Numbered from the stretch's first letter, positions 21,868 to 30,502 are shown. The stretch is 64,000 nucleotides of DNA from Rhodococcus sp. IEGM 1409 (GCF_030056735.1 NZ_JASHKN010000003.1:499984-563983); one strand, 5' to 3'. Numbers and translations are program-made. The notes: generated from the letters alone by a model not told the origin.

Positions 21868-23229
21868 CTATCCGCAGATGTTGCCAGACGGAGCGGACAG
21901 CGTGATCAGTTTCGGAGCGGGGGCGCTGCAGCATCCGCCCTCGGCTTCCCCGGTGTCACCTTCGTCCGTGTCAGCTTCGTCGAAAACACCTGCACCGCCG
22001 CAGACTCCGGTCTCCGGAAGGATCAACTCGACCCGGGCTGCGGCGTCGTGGTCACCGGCGAGTTCGGCGGCGATGCTGCGAACCTGCTCGTAGCCGGTCA
22101 TCGCCAGGAAGGTGGGCGCGCGGCCGTAGCTTTTCATTCCTGTCAGGTACACGCCTGGCTCCGGATGGCGAAGCTCTTTTGCGCCATGTGGATACACCGT
22201 GCCGCACGAGTGGACGTTCGGGTCGATCAGCGGAGCCAGCTCCACCGGTGCCTGCAACACCGGGTCGAGGCCGAGTCGGATTTCCGAAAGCCAGGACAGA
22301 TCCGGGCGGAACCCGGTCAGCGTGACGACGTTGTCCACGTTCTCGATGCGCTCACCGGCATCGGAGGCAAGTAAGAGTTGTCCCGAGGGGGTTGTCGACA
22401 CCTCAGCTGTGCGGAAACCGGTGACCACTCTCAGCAATCCGTCATCGACGGCCTTCTTCGCGCGTAGGCCCAGGGCGCCGCGAGCGGGCAGTTCGTCAGC
22501 GTCGCCGCCGCCGAACGCTGAGCCGACGTTTCCTCGGCGGACCGCCCAGGTGATGCGTGTGCTCGGTGCCTGCTCCGCCAACCCCGACAGTGCAACGATC
22601 GCCGTCAGCGCAGAGTGGCCGCTCCCTGCGACGACCGTGTGTTTTCCGGCGAACTGTCCGCGTACCGCCGGATCGTCGAGATCCGGAACCCGGTACCTGA
22701 TCGCAGATTCAGCAGCGCTTTCGCCGAGGGCGGGTAGTCCTTCACCGCCGAGCGGGTTGGGAGTGCCCCAGGTGCCGGATGCGTCGACAACCGCCTGGGC
22801 GAAGACGCGGTCCTCGGTTCCGTCACGGCGGCGAAGGTGAATCGAGAGGGGTTCGGTATCGCGACCGGCGTCGACGACACGGTCACGCCCGCGCCGGGCT
22901 ACGCCGATCACTTCGGTGTCGAACTGGACGGCGTCGCCGAGTGCTGAGGCGAGTGGCCCGAGGTAGAGGTCGCGCCATTGCCGGCCGGTCGGGTACCTCT
23001 CAGCGTCGGGAGAGCTCCATCCATTCTGTTCGAGGAGTCGCCTCGCGGCGGGGGAGACGAGTTCGGACCACCGGGAGAACAGTCGAACGTGATTCCACTC
23101 GGAAATCGCAGTACCGGCTGCGGCTCCGCGCTCGAGTACGAGCGGGGTGAGTCCACGTTCGCGCAGTTCTGCTGCGGCCGCCAGGCCGATCGGGCCGGCC
23201 CCGATCACGACGACGGGTAGGGGGTTCAT
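21868..23229 (-). CDS. FAD-dependent oxidoreductase of the arsenic locus, Cys-rich tail
   Basis: 453 residues. It has an N-terminal Rossmann FAD motif (VVVIGAGPIGLAAAAEL), a second nucleotide motif (VVAGSGHSALTAIVAL, near residue 195) and ATG-like VTLTGFRPDLS. It resembles flavoprotein monooxygenases found in ars operons (ArsO-like). The last 45 residues carry an unusual acidic, Cys-containing tail (TGVCGGAG, EGGCCSAP, GNICG) that could bind a soft metalloid. It is divergent from an ArsR-GNAT fusion gene, with three ArsR-like palindromes between. A role in oxidising or handling an organic or inorganic arsenical is inferred from context only. Confidence 0.8.
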   Translation of the reverse strand: MNPLPVVVIGAGPIGLAAAAELRERGLTPLVLERGAAAGTAISEWNHVRLFSRWSELVSPAARRLLEQNGWSSPDAERYPTGRQWRDLYLGPLASALGDAVQFDTEVIGVARRGRDRVVDAGRDTEPLSIHLRRRDGTEDRVFAQAVVDASGTWGTPNPLGGEGLPALGESAAESAIRYRVPDLDDPAVRGQFAGKHTVVAGSGHSALTAIVALSGLAEQAPSTRITWAVRRGNVGSAFGGGDADELPARGALGLRAKKAVDDGLLRVVTGFRTAEVSTTPSGQLLLASDAGERIENVDNVVTLTGFRPDLSWLSEIRLGLDPVLQAPVELAPLIDPNVHSCGTVYPHGAKELRHPEPGVYLTGMKSYGRAPTFLAMTGYEQVRSIAAELAGDHDAAARVELILPETGVCGGAGVFDEADTDEGDTGEAEGGCCSAPAPKLITLSAPSGNICG

Positions 23230-23243
23230 TGTCCGTTCCTTTC

Positions 23244-23316
23244 ATCGACACTTATCGATCTACAGTCGAACTGTATCGACAACCATCAATGTAAGCAACC
23301 ATCGACAGCTGTCGAT
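23244..23316. promoter_or_regulatory. Three ArsR-type palindromic boxes between divergent ars genes
   Basis: ATCGACACTTATCGAT (23244-23259), ATCGACAACCATCAAT (23275-23290) and the perfect palindrome ATCGACAGCTGTCGAT (23301-23316) share ATCGACA and a TCGAT-like half. The third ends 12 bases before the ArsR-GNAT start codon; the first lies 14 bases from the flavoprotein start. They are the likely binding sites of the ArsR domain encoded next to them. Confidence 0.75.
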
Positions 23317-23327
23317 ATAGTGGAGAG

Positions 23328-24212
23328 ATGACATCGCTGCAGACTCCGACGGTGCGCGTCGGTGATTCGGACCAGGATCGGGTTGTTTCTTCCGTGCTCG
23401 CGCAGGGTGATGCCGATACCTACGCGCAGTGGTTCGCCTGCCTTGCCGAACCGATGCGTGTTCGACTGCTTCACCGGGTGGCGAGCGCGTTCGGCGGAAT
23501 TACCGTCGGTGCGCTGGCAGGGTCGTTGGGGATCGGGCAGCCGACGGTGTCACATCACCTGCGCAAGCTCTCCGATGTGGGTTTTGTGACCATGCGTAAG
23601 GAAGGGACAAGCACGGTCGTCGCGATGAATCCGACGTGCTGCGTCGCTCTGCCGCAGGCGGCGGACGTGGTGATGGGGGTGCTTGCGCCGCGCCCGTGCT
23701 GCCCGAGTGATCTGCCGGACGATGTCACTGTCCGGGCGATGGCCGACGACGACTGGGATGCGGTTCTACGGATTTACGGCGAGGGCATCGACACTCGAAA
23801 CGCCACCTTTGCCACCGAGGTTCCCGCGCGTGAGCATCTCCAGGAGCGGTGGCTGTCGCAGCATCGGTGGGTGGCGACTATCGAGGGTGTTGTCGTCGGT
23901 TGGGCTGCGTTGAGTCCGGTTTCCGAGCGTGACTGCTATCGCGGGGTGGCGGAAAACTCCGTGCACGTCGCGGACGGAATGCGTGGTCGGGGTGTCGGAA
24001 AAGCGTTGTTGCGCAAGCAAGTCATGGCCGCCGATGTCGACGACCTCTGGACACTGCAGACGTCGATATTTCCCGAGAATCGCGCCTCCATCTCACTGCA
24101 TCATTCGGCCGGGTTCAGAACTGTCGGTCTCCGCGAGAAGATTGCCCAGCTCGACGGTGTCTGGCGTGACACCGTTCTGCTCGAACGACGTGCGGTGACC
24201 GTCTCCGATTGA
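23328..24212 (+). CDS. ArsR repressor fused to GNAT acetyltransferase (ArsN-like)
   Basis: 294 residues in two parts. Residues 30-105 are an ArsR/SmtB winged helix (recognition helix QPTVSHHLRKLSDVGF). Residues 131-285 are a GNAT domain with motif A GMRGRGVGKALL (217-228) and the phosphinothricin-acetyltransferase pattern (FPENRASISLHHSAGF). Two Cys pairs, C104-C105 and C124-C125, lie at the junction and could sense As(III). GNATs of this type in ars clusters (ArsN) acetylate arsinothricin or related glutamate analogues. The fusion predicts a self-regulated resistance protein responding to an arsenical. The start is near the third operator box. Confidence 0.83.
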   Translation: MTSLQTPTVRVGDSDQDRVVSSVLAQGDADTYAQWFACLAEPMRVRLLHRVASAFGGITVGALAGSLGIGQPTVSHHLRKLSDVGFVTMRKEGTSTVVAMNPTCCVALPQAADVVMGVLAPRPCCPSDLPDDVTVRAMADDDWDAVLRIYGEGIDTRNATFATEVPAREHLQERWLSQHRWVATIEGVVVGWAALSPVSERDCYRGVAENSVHVADGMRGRGVGKALLRKQVMAADVDDLWTLQTSIFPENRASISLHHSAGFRTVGLREKIAQLDGVWRDTVLLERRAVTVSD

Positions 24213-24253
24213 GAGACCTGGATCAGGTGGCCGCGTGCCGCTCGATTGCGCCT

Positions 24254-24291
24254 TGATTCGAATTCTGTCAATATTGAAGAATGTCGAATCA
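24254..24291. promoter_or_regulatory. Nested palindromes over the arsR start codon
   Basis: TGATTCGA (24254-24261) and TCGAATCA (24284-24291) are perfect inverted arms. Between them lies a second palindrome, TCAATATTGA (24268-24277), ending 3 bases before the arsR ATG. This sequence differs from the ATCGACA boxes upstream, suggesting that arsR controls its own operon through a separate site. Confidence 0.65.
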
Positions 24292-24667
24292 GGGCCCTTC
24301 GGAATCCGAAGCTTGCTGCACCCCGCTCGTACGTGAACCGTTGACCGAGGATTGGGCCGGCGACCTGTCTCGGATGTTCAAGGCCCTCGGCGATCCGGTT
24401 CGCCTCCGCCTGCTCAGCTTGGTGGCAAGTCACGAGGGCGGGGAGGCCTGCGTCTGCGACATCTCGGATACGTTCGACCTGTCTCAGCCGACGATCTCGC
24501 ATCATCTCAAGGTGCTGCGACAGGCCAGACTGCTCGACTGTGAACGTCGCGGGACCTGGGTGTACTACTGGGTTATTCCGGCTGCGCTGCAACAGCTTTC
24601 CGCCGTTCTACTGGTTGAAGGTACGAGCGTGAGTGTCGCGGACGCGTGCGCAGAGGTCACCGCATGA
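24281..24667 (+). CDS. arsR: ArsR-family arsenic-responsive repressor
   Basis: 128 residues, winged-helix ArsR domain with recognition helix LSQPTISHHLKVLRQA. Cys residues at 12, 13, 57 and 59 recall the corynebacterial ArsR metalloid site, built from an N-terminal Cys pair and a Cys near the DNA-binding helix (Cys15/16/55 in C. glutamicum); this is comparison from memory. Binding of As(III) would release it from the operator overlapping its start. Its stop overlaps the acr3 start (ATGA), making an arsR-acr3-arsC operon. Confidence 0.9.
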   Translation: MSNQGPSESEACCTPLVREPLTEDWAGDLSRMFKALGDPVRLRLLSLVASHEGGEACVCDISDTFDLSQPTISHHLKVLRQARLLDCERRGTWVYYWVIPAALQQLSAVLLVEGTSVSVADACAEVTA

Positions 24668-25767
24668 GCAACACCGCTGCCACCACCGAACACCCCGCAG
24701 TCGTCGGAAAACTCTCCACCCTCGACCGCTATCTGGCGGTCTGGATCGGCGTGGCCATGGTCGTCGGCCTGCTGGTTGGACGCTGGATCCCCGGTGTGAA
24801 CACTGCCCTGGACAAGGTGCAGATCGACGGCATCTCATTACCGATCGCCCTCGGCCTGCTGATCATGATGTACCCGGTCCTAGCGAAGGTCCGCTACGAC
24901 CGCCTCGACACAGTCACCGGAGACAAGAAACTCCTCGCCGGCTCCCTGTTCCTGAACTGGATTCTCGGCCCGGCGCTGATGTTCGCCCTCGCTTGGCTGT
25001 TCTTGCCTGACCTCCCGGAATACCGAACCGGTTTGATCATCGTCGGTCTCGCTCGCTGCATCGCGATGGTGATCATCTGGAATGACCTGGCCTGCGGAGA
25101 CCGCGAAGCCGCCGCGGTGCTGGTCGCCATCAACTCGGTGTTCCAGGTGATCATGTTCGCCGTGCTCGGTTGGTTCTACCTCTCGGTCCTGCCCGGGTGG
25201 CTCGGCCTCGAACAGACCGCCATCGACACCTCGCCCTGGCAGATTGCGAAATCGGTCCTGATCTTCCTCGGTATCCCGCTGCTGGCAGGTTTCCTGTCCC
25301 GCTTCTTCGGCGAACGCGCCAAAGGCCGCGACTGGTACGACAACAAGTTCATCCCCAAGATCAGCCCGTGGGCGCTCTACGGTCTGCTGTTCACCATCGT
25401 CGTGCTCTTCTCGATGCAGGGCGAACAGATCACCTCCCAGCTATGGGATGTCGTCCGGATCGCGTTGCCGCTGCTGGCGTACTTCGCACTCATGTGGGGC
25501 GGTGGGTACATCCTCGGCGCCGCAATCGGATTGGGCTACGAACGCACCACGACCCTGGCGTTCACCGCCGCGGGCAACAACTTCGAACTCGCGATCGCCG
25601 TAGCCATCGCCACCTACGGCGCCACCTCGGGGCAAGCGCTTGCCGGTGTCGTCGGCCCGCTGATCGAGGTGCCGGTGCTCGTCGGTCTGGTGTACGTCTC
25701 CCTTGCTCTACGCAAACGCTTTGCAGTCAAAGAGGTTTCACCCGGTCGAGAAAGAGCGAGGTCATGA
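24664..25767 (+). CDS. acr3: Arsenite efflux transporter, Acr3 family
   Basis: 367 residues with ten predicted membrane helices. The Acr3 signature is LARCIAMVIIWNDLACGDREAAAVLVAINS (residues about 126-156), where the Cys is required for As(III) transport in the family, plus TAAGNNFELAIAVAIATYG near residue 302. It exports arsenite driven by proton motive force. It is translationally coupled to arsR upstream and to arsC downstream (ATGA overlaps on both sides). Confidence 0.94.
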   Translation: MSNTAATTEHPAVVGKLSTLDRYLAVWIGVAMVVGLLVGRWIPGVNTALDKVQIDGISLPIALGLLIMMYPVLAKVRYDRLDTVTGDKKLLAGSLFLNWILGPALMFALAWLFLPDLPEYRTGLIIVGLARCIAMVIIWNDLACGDREAAAVLVAINSVFQVIMFAVLGWFYLSVLPGWLGLEQTAIDTSPWQIAKSVLIFLGIPLLAGFLSRFFGERAKGRDWYDNKFIPKISPWALYGLLFTIVVLFSMQGEQITSQLWDVVRIALPLLAYFALMWGGGYILGAAIGLGYERTTTLAFTAAGNNFELAIAVAIATYGATSGQALAGVVGPLIEVPVLVGLVYVSLALRKRFAVKEVSPGRERARS

Positions 25768-26177
25768 GCAAACCATCGGTGTTGTTCGTCTGCGTCCACA
25801 ATGCCGGCCGATCGCAAATGGCCGCCGGATTCCTGAGTCATCTCGCGGGTGAGACCATCGAGGTTCGCTCCGCTGGATCCGCACCCGCCGAGACCGTCAA
25901 TTCCGCAGCGGTCGACGCGATGGCAGAGCTCGGTATCGACATCTCCGCTCAGTCTCCGAAGATTCTCACCGTCGACGCTGTCCAGGATTCGGACGTCGTC
26001 ATCACGATGGGATGCGGAGATACGTGCCCGATTTTTCCCGGCAAGAGCTACCGAGACTGGGTTCTCGACGATCCGGCAGGCCAGGGTCTCAATGCGGTTC
26101 GCCCGATCCGCGACGAAATCGAGCGACGTGTCCAAGCCTTGATCGCCGAACTCACCACTGCGGCGAAGTCTTCCTGA
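25764..26177 (+). CDS. arsC: Arsenate reductase (low-molecular-weight phosphatase fold)
   Basis: 137 residues. The P-loop CVHNAGRSQMA provides nucleophile Cys10; Cys84 and Cys88 in TMGCGDTCPIFPGK are placed like the relay cysteines of thioredoxin-linked ArsC. It reduces arsenate to arsenite for export by Acr3. Whether the reductant is thioredoxin or mycothiol/mycoredoxin cannot be told from sequence alone. It is last in the operon, overlapping acr3 by four bases. Confidence 0.93.
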   Translation: MSKPSVLFVCVHNAGRSQMAAGFLSHLAGETIEVRSAGSAPAETVNSAAVDAMAELGIDISAQSPKILTVDAVQDSDVVITMGCGDTCPIFPGKSYRDWVLDDPAGQGLNAVRPIRDEIERRVQALIAELTTAAKSS

Positions 26178-26198
26178 CCGATCGGGGAATCGACGGGA

Positions 26199-26330
26199 TC
26201 ATTCGTCGGCGGGCTCGATGTGTTCGGCACCGAGGACCGAGAGCCGGTATTCCTGTGCGTCCTGCTCGGTTTCGAAATCCTTCTCTTCGAGAAGATTTCG
26301 ATCAGCGTCGAGGTATCGGTAGGTAGTCAT
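26199..26330 (-). CDS. Small hypothetical protein
   Basis: 43 residues beginning TTYRYLDADRNLLEEKDFETEQ and ending in an acidic EHIEPADE. Composition is protein-like (acidic, amphipathic, codon use like neighbours), but the GGAGGG lies only one base from the ATG, which is too close for an ideal ribosome site. It follows the 3' end of a broken TetR gene on the same strand and is convergent with arsC. No family recognised. It may be a genuine small gene or a decayed one. Confidence 0.4.
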   Translation of the reverse strand: MTTYRYLDADRNLLEEKDFETEQDAQEYRLSVLGAEHIEPADE

Positions 26331-26675
26331 CCCTCCACCGTGCCACTGATGTCCGATTCTTGCTGGGGGACCGGGACTGTTTTTCGATCTCGGCCCGGGC
26401 GGCGTCCGGGTCTGGGGCTTCGTGCACGAGTATTGCGAGCATTGCCCACGGGTCAGTTTCGGCGGCTTCCCTGCGGCCGACGAGTTTCTCGACCAGTTGG
26501 TAGCCGATGTCACCGGAGGTGTCGATGGGATCGCTGCCGAATGCAACCGAGCTTTGCTGCCACATATCTTCATGACCAGGGCAGGGGAGTAGCCGGCCAC
26601 TGCAGCGACATCCTTGATCTTCGTCGATGCGTATCCGCGTTCTGCGAACAGAGTTTTCGCTGCAGTTCAGCAACT
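26300..26675 (-). pseudogene. TetR regulator remnant, N-terminally truncated and frameshifted
   Basis: From about 26668 downward one frame reads AAKTLFAERGYASTKIKDV and then AAVAGYSPALVMKICGSKA, an unmistakable TetR helix-turn-helix, but the preceding residues and start codon are missing and an in-frame TGA lies just upstream. After SKARLHS the sense moves to another frame (SSVAFGSDPIDTSGDIGYQ, then LVEKLVGRREAAETDPWAML), a TetR C-terminal domain. At least one frameshift and a 5' deletion are therefore present. It directly abuts the end of an MFS transporter remnant. Confidence 0.78.
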
Positions 26676-26677
26676 GC
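26662..26677. repeat. Short inverted repeat at the MFS/TetR fusion point
   Basis: GCAGTTCAGCAACTGC has 6-base complementary arms around TCAG and sits at the point where MFS sequence changes to TetR sequence. It may mark the deletion junction or may be chance. Confidence 0.5.
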
Positions 26678-27205
26678 CGCCAGGGCGGCGAGCCGGAAGA
26701 TGTTCTTGAAAGCGTCGATCGACGGAAGGCCCCTCGCCGGGTCCGGACGGGATAACCATCGAGGTGAGCATAGCGGCCACCACTGCGCTGGAAATCGAGG
26801 TACCGACCGAGCGAAGGAGCGAGTTGAGCCCGTTTGCCGACGCGGTTTCAGTGATCGGAACCGAGCGAATGATCAACATCGGCATCGCGGAGTAGGCGAT
26901 CGAAGTTCCGACGCTGACCACCGCCGCGCTGATGATGATCAGTGCGATCGAGCCGGTCAGGAACACGCGCGCGATGTAGGCGAGCGTGAGCACCGTGCCG
27001 CGGACGATCAAGGTGGTCTTGGCGCCGAATCGTTTGGTGATGTTCGCTGACACGGGAGCGAAGAAGACCATCGCGAGTCTTGCTGGAATCATGCACAGTC
27101 CGGCTGCCATCACTTCCAGCTCGAAGCCGTACCCGGAGACCTTCGGCATCTGCAGCTGTTGGGTACAACGGAATGACCATCGTTTGTTGAAGTGCGACCA
27201 CGGTG
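26676..27205 (-). pseudogene. MFS transporter remnant (C-terminal half), frameshifted
   Basis: The longest frame reads MPARLAMVFFAP-like text (CMIPARLAMVFFAPVSANI, KRFGAKTTLIVRG, GTSIAYSAMPMLIIRS, NGLNSLLRSVGTSISSAVV), which is helices 8-13 of a 14-helix MFS exporter. Its 5' continuation (VALQQTMVIPLYP) is in another frame. Its 3' continuation (IDAFKNIFRLAALAAV) is in a third, where the final helix breaks off into TetR sequence. The N-terminal half is absent. Thus it has lost its beginning, has two frameshifts and ends at a deletion junction. Confidence 0.78.
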
Positions 27206-27342
27206 CCGGACAGACATTGTCAGGTCGGGCGATTGAGTCTTCACTCACGATCTCGATGACGCTGTTGGTTTCCTTGCCGGTTTCGCGGGAACAACGACAG
27301 TGGTGTTCTGTGCCTGCGCTGGGCGGGCGGCTAGGAGGAGTG

Positions 27343-27537
27343 ATGCGTGCCGAAGTAGGTGACCGCCTTCATGTTCAGGGGCGAGTGGTCGGTCAGACCG
27401 AGGTGACCGCCGAGGTCCTCGAAGTTCACGGCGATGACGGGGGACCGCCGTATCTGGTGAGGTACGACAACGGGCACGAGGCGCTCGTGTTTCCCGGTAG
27501 TGACGGTTGGATCGACCACCCCGGGAAAGGCCCCTGA
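27343..27537 (+). CDS. DUF1918 domain protein
   Basis: 64 residues starting at ATG 27343 with AGGAGGAG 3-10 bases upstream. The sequence MRAEVGDRLHVQGRVVG, EVLEVHGDDGGPPYLVRY, GHEALVFPGSD matches the small SH3-like DUF1918 family common in actinobacteria. Function is unknown; such proteins are often stress-regulated, which is not shown here. It lies between the pseudogene region and a TetR gene 57 bases downstream. The long in-frame extension upstream is not coding. Confidence 0.82.
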   Translation: MRAEVGDRLHVQGRVVGQTEVTAEVLEVHGDDGGPPYLVRYDNGHEALVFPGSDGWIDHPGKGP

Positions 27538-27594
27538 TCTGCGCCGTTCTTTCCATGCATGGCTGTTGCATCGAATGCGGCTAGAGTGTGCGCA

Positions 27595-28218
27595 ATGGAG
27601 GGCAAACGCCAGTATCACTCCCGCGTGCGCGAGGCCTCGGCGCAGCGAACCCGAGAACTCATTCGTGATGCGGCGCAGGCTCTGTTCGTGCGAGACGGGT
27701 ACGTCAGCGCCACTGTCAAACAGATTGCCGACGCTGCTGGCGTGGCCAATCGGACGGTGTTCACAGCGTTCCCCGGCGGAAAGCTCGAGATCTTCGAAGC
27801 GGCACTCGCCGCGGCCCTCGACGCTGAACCGGTTCCTCTCGGCGCGCCGAGTTCGGCCTCGGACCCGGACGACGTACGGCGGATCGTCTCCCAGATCGTG
27901 GCACAGGGCATCGGACTGCTTGAACGTGCCGGCGCGCTCATGATGGTCACGGTGGAATCCTCCGGCGCCGATTCCGATATGCGCCGTCTGTCCGAGGAGT
28001 CGGCCGAACAATCGGCAGTCAATGCGATGTCGATCGCGGAGGGCCTGTCAGAGCACGGTTTGCTGAGGCCGGAGATTTCGCTCGAGAAGGCCGCCGGAAT
28101 CCTTGCCGCCTTCGTCTCGCCTCAGCTTCACCAGCAATTGCGTCGAGTCAGTGGTTGGGACGTCGACGCGTATCGAACGTGGCTCGAGTTCAACATTCGT
28201 CACAATCTAATGTACTAA
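27595..28218 (+). CDS. TetR/AcrR-family regulator
   Basis: 207 residues. HTH in residues 14-60: RTRELIRDAAQALFVRDGYVS, VKQIADAAGVANRTVFTAFPGGK. The C-terminal domain is typical of TetR dimers with a ligand pocket. The start ATG 27595 is preceded by a TAGAGT about 9 bases upstream, so the mRNA could be leaderless; this is a guess. Target gene unknown; the following PLDc_N protein (57 bases on, same strand) is the nearest candidate. Confidence 0.82.
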   Translation: MEGKRQYHSRVREASAQRTRELIRDAAQALFVRDGYVSATVKQIADAAGVANRTVFTAFPGGKLEIFEAALAAALDAEPVPLGAPSSASDPDDVRRIVSQIVAQGIGLLERAGALMMVTVESSGADSDMRRLSEESAEQSAVNAMSIAEGLSEHGLLRPEISLEKAAGILAAFVSPQLHQQLRRVSGWDVDAYRTWLEFNIRHNLMY

Positions 28219-28274
28219 TCGGTCTGTTTTAGTTAGCATGGCGAGGGTTTTTATACTCGGGAGGAATCGCCAGC

Positions 28275-28631
28275 GTGCCCTATGCCTTGTTCGGCCTCAT
28301 TACGATGCTGCTCTGGATCTTTTGCATCGTCGACGCCATCACGAGAGACGACGCCTATATCCAGTACCTACCCAAGGTCGTCTGGATTCTGATCATCATC
28401 TTCCTTCCCACGTTGGGGTCGGTGCTGTGGCTGGTGGTCGGCCGCGGGCAGAACGCACCTCGTGGGTACGTCGGCCCAACCAGTTACGGCGAATACGAGC
28501 GTCCGGGACGCGCGGTTGCCCAGGATCCCGCGGCGGACGAAGCCTTCCTGCGTCAGTGCCGCGAGCGAGCGGAGGAGCAGCGGCGAATCGCCAAGCAGCA
28601 GCGCCGCGACGGCGACGCCGATCGGATTTGA
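28275..28631 (+). CDS. Membrane protein with PLDc_N (phospholipase D nuclease N-terminal) domain
   Basis: 118 residues. Two membrane segments (YALFGLITMLLWIFCIVDAI and VVWILIIIFLPTLGSVLWLVVG) form the PLDc_N domain, which despite its name has no catalytic residues. A charged cytoplasmic tail follows (RERAEEQRRIAKQQRRDGD), probably helical. GTG 28275 has GGGAGG 10 bases upstream. Function unknown. Confidence 0.85.
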   Translation: MPYALFGLITMLLWIFCIVDAITRDDAYIQYLPKVVWILIIIFLPTLGSVLWLVVGRGQNAPRGYVGPTSYGEYERPGRAVAQDPAADEAFLRQCRERAEEQRRIAKQQRRDGDADRI

Positions 28632-28632
28632 G

Positions 28633-29523
28633 TTACCGGTACGTCATGAGCTGGTCCAGTACGAGACGAAGTGGCGGCCACGATGTTCTGCCACGACGGG
28701 TCACCGCATAGGCAGTGAGGATGACGGGCGGATCGATGAGTGGTTCGACGCGCACGCCTTCGCGAGTCTTGCGTTCGAGAGGCATCAGCCCGACGCCGTA
28801 GCCGCTGAGGATCAAGAGTTCGACCAAGTCGAGACTGTCGATCTGGTGAGTGATCCGAGGGGTGAATCCGGCCAGCGATGCGAGTGTTCGCACGGCGCGC
28901 TCGTCTGCGGTGTTTCGTGAGTTCACTATCCATGGCGTGTCTGCGAAGGCGCGGAGATCGATCCCGGATCTCGCGGACTCGTCGGGAGTCCTGGCGTTGT
29001 CGGGAACGCACAGTCCCCACGGCGTCGACCAGAGCGGAATTGCTTCGAGTAGAGGGCTTGGCGACGCGGGAGCGAGGTTGTAGTCGTAGGTCAGTGCGAG
29101 GTCGAGGTCGTCGCGCTCGAGGAGTGCAAATGCCTCGACTGGTTCGTATTCGCAGATCACCACGTCCACCTGCGGATGACTGCGCTGCAGGCTTTGTGCG
29201 ATGGGGAGCATCGCGGTTCTGATGGCAGTCGCGAATCCGCCGACTCGCAGAGTTCCCACCGGTTCTGCGTCCGGATCGAGGTCCAGGCGAGCGGCGTCGA
29301 GAGCCGCCAGGATAGTGACGGCATGATCGGCAAGTCGTTGCCCGGCAGGCGTGAGGCGAACGCGTCGGCCTTCCGGCTCGATCAACGCAGTGCCGGTTTC
29401 CGCAGTCAAGGCCGCGAGCTGTTGGGACACCGTCGACGTCGTGAGGTTGTGAGCTTCGGCGACGGCGCGCATCGAACCCAGACGCGAGAGTTCGAGGAGG
29501 AGATGGAGTCGACGGGTTTCCAT
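28633..29523 (-). CDS. LysR-family regulator
   Basis: 296 residues. The winged HTH spans residues 1-60 ([22 protein letters not shown]), and a periplasmic-binding-protein-like effector domain spans about 85-290. It is divergent from an EamA exporter gene with 82 bases between, the classical arrangement in which LysR activates its neighbour. It ends one base after the convergent PLDc_N gene. Effector unknown; amino acids or analogues are plausible from the exporter type. Confidence 0.9.
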   Translation of the reverse strand: METRRLHLLLELSRLGSMRAVAEAHNLTTSTVSQQLAALTAETGTALIEPEGRRVRLTPAGQRLADHAVTILAALDAARLDLDPDAEPVGTLRVGGFATAIRTAMLPIAQSLQRSHPQVDVVICEYEPVEAFALLERDDLDLALTYDYNLAPASPSPLLEAIPLWSTPWGLCVPDNARTPDESARSGIDLRAFADTPWIVNSRNTADERAVRTLASLAGFTPRITHQIDSLDLVELLILSGYGVGLMPLERKTREGVRVEPLIDPPVILTAYAVTRRGRTSWPPLRLVLDQLMTYR

Positions 29524-29605
29524 CCCTCAATCATTCACTAATCATGAACATTATGTGGGTCAAAATCGCGTGGACGCGAACGTTGGTGTCCCGTTCAATT
29601 CAGAT

Positions 29606-30502
29606 ATGGATACGAGAGCGCGAGCCGGCGTCGGCCTGGCTGTTCTGGCGATGTTGTGCGTGCAGCTCGGGCTCGCTGTGTCAGTGGGTCTGATCGATCA
29701 GCTCGGCGCGGATGGGGCGGCGTGGGTGCGTCTCGCCTGGGCGGGCATCATTCTTCTGATCATCGTCAGGCCTCGGCCGTCCGCGTTCACCCGCAAGGCG
29801 TTTCTGGCCTGCGTGGTTCTCGGTGTGGTCACCGCCGGGATGACGCTCCTGTTCATGGCGGCCGTGGAGCGTCTTCCGCTGGGAACGGCAAGCGCGTTGG
29901 AGTTCTTGGGTCCGCTGACAGTTGCATTGCTGCGGGGGCGTGGCCGTATTCTGTGGCCGGTTCTGGCCGGCGCCGGAGTAGTGCTTCTGACCGAGCCGTG
30001 GGCGGGAACGGTCGACCTGGTCGGCGTGGCGTGCGCACTCGGTGCCGCCCTCTGCTGGGCGATGTACATACTGCTCACCCAGCGTGTCGGCGACGAGGTT
30101 GCCGGTATCAACGGGCTGGCGGTGTCGATGGCGGTTGCCGGATTGGCAGCGACAATTGCCGTGGGGCACTCGGCCATTGGGCGACTGACCCCGCACCTGA
30201 TTCTCGTAGGACTCGGGCTCGCGATTTTGCTGCCCGTCGTCCCCTTCGTCTTGGAGATGGTCTCGTTGCGCAGGCTCTCCATGGCGGCGTTCGGCACGCT
30301 GATGAGTCTCGAGCCTGCGTTCGCTCAGCTCATCGGTTTGGTTGTGCTGCAACAGGTCCCGAGCCTTCTGGCTGTGGCCGGTATCGCTTGCGTCGTCATC
30401 GCTGGTATCGGCGCGGCCCGGGGTGGGGCTCGGGGTGGGGCCCAGAAGCCGGCTGACCCACCCTCCGATTCCGAGCGAACGTACCTTTCGGCGCCTTCAT
30501 GA
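29606..30502 (+). CDS. EamA-family exporter (RhtA-like)
   Basis: 298 residues, ten membrane helices in two EamA repeats. The pattern [40 protein letters not shown] and [20 protein letters not shown] is that of RhtA-type threonine/homoserine exporters. ATG 29606 is used. The C-terminus is a charged Gly/Arg/Pro-rich tail. Probably controlled by the divergent LysR regulator. Confidence 0.87.
   Translation: MDTRARAGVGLAVLAMLCVQLGLAVSVGLIDQLGADGAAWVRLAWAGIILLIIVRPRPSAFTRKAFLACVVLGVVTAGMTLLFMAAVERLPLGTASALEFLGPLTVALLRGRGRILWPVLAGAGVVLLTEPWAGTVDLVGVACALGAALCWAMYILLTQRVGDEVAGINGLAVSMAVAGLAATIAVGHSAIGRLTPHLILVGLGLAILLPVVPFVLEMVSLRRLSMAAFGTLMSLEPAFAQLIGLVVLQQVPSLLAVAGIACVVIAGIGAARGGARGGAQKPADPPSDSERTYLSAPS

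Noticed and set aside
26986..27342. Upstream extension of the DUF1918 gene
   Set aside because: The extension crosses the MFS remnant and lacks protein-like composition; ATG 27343 has an ideal ribosome site.
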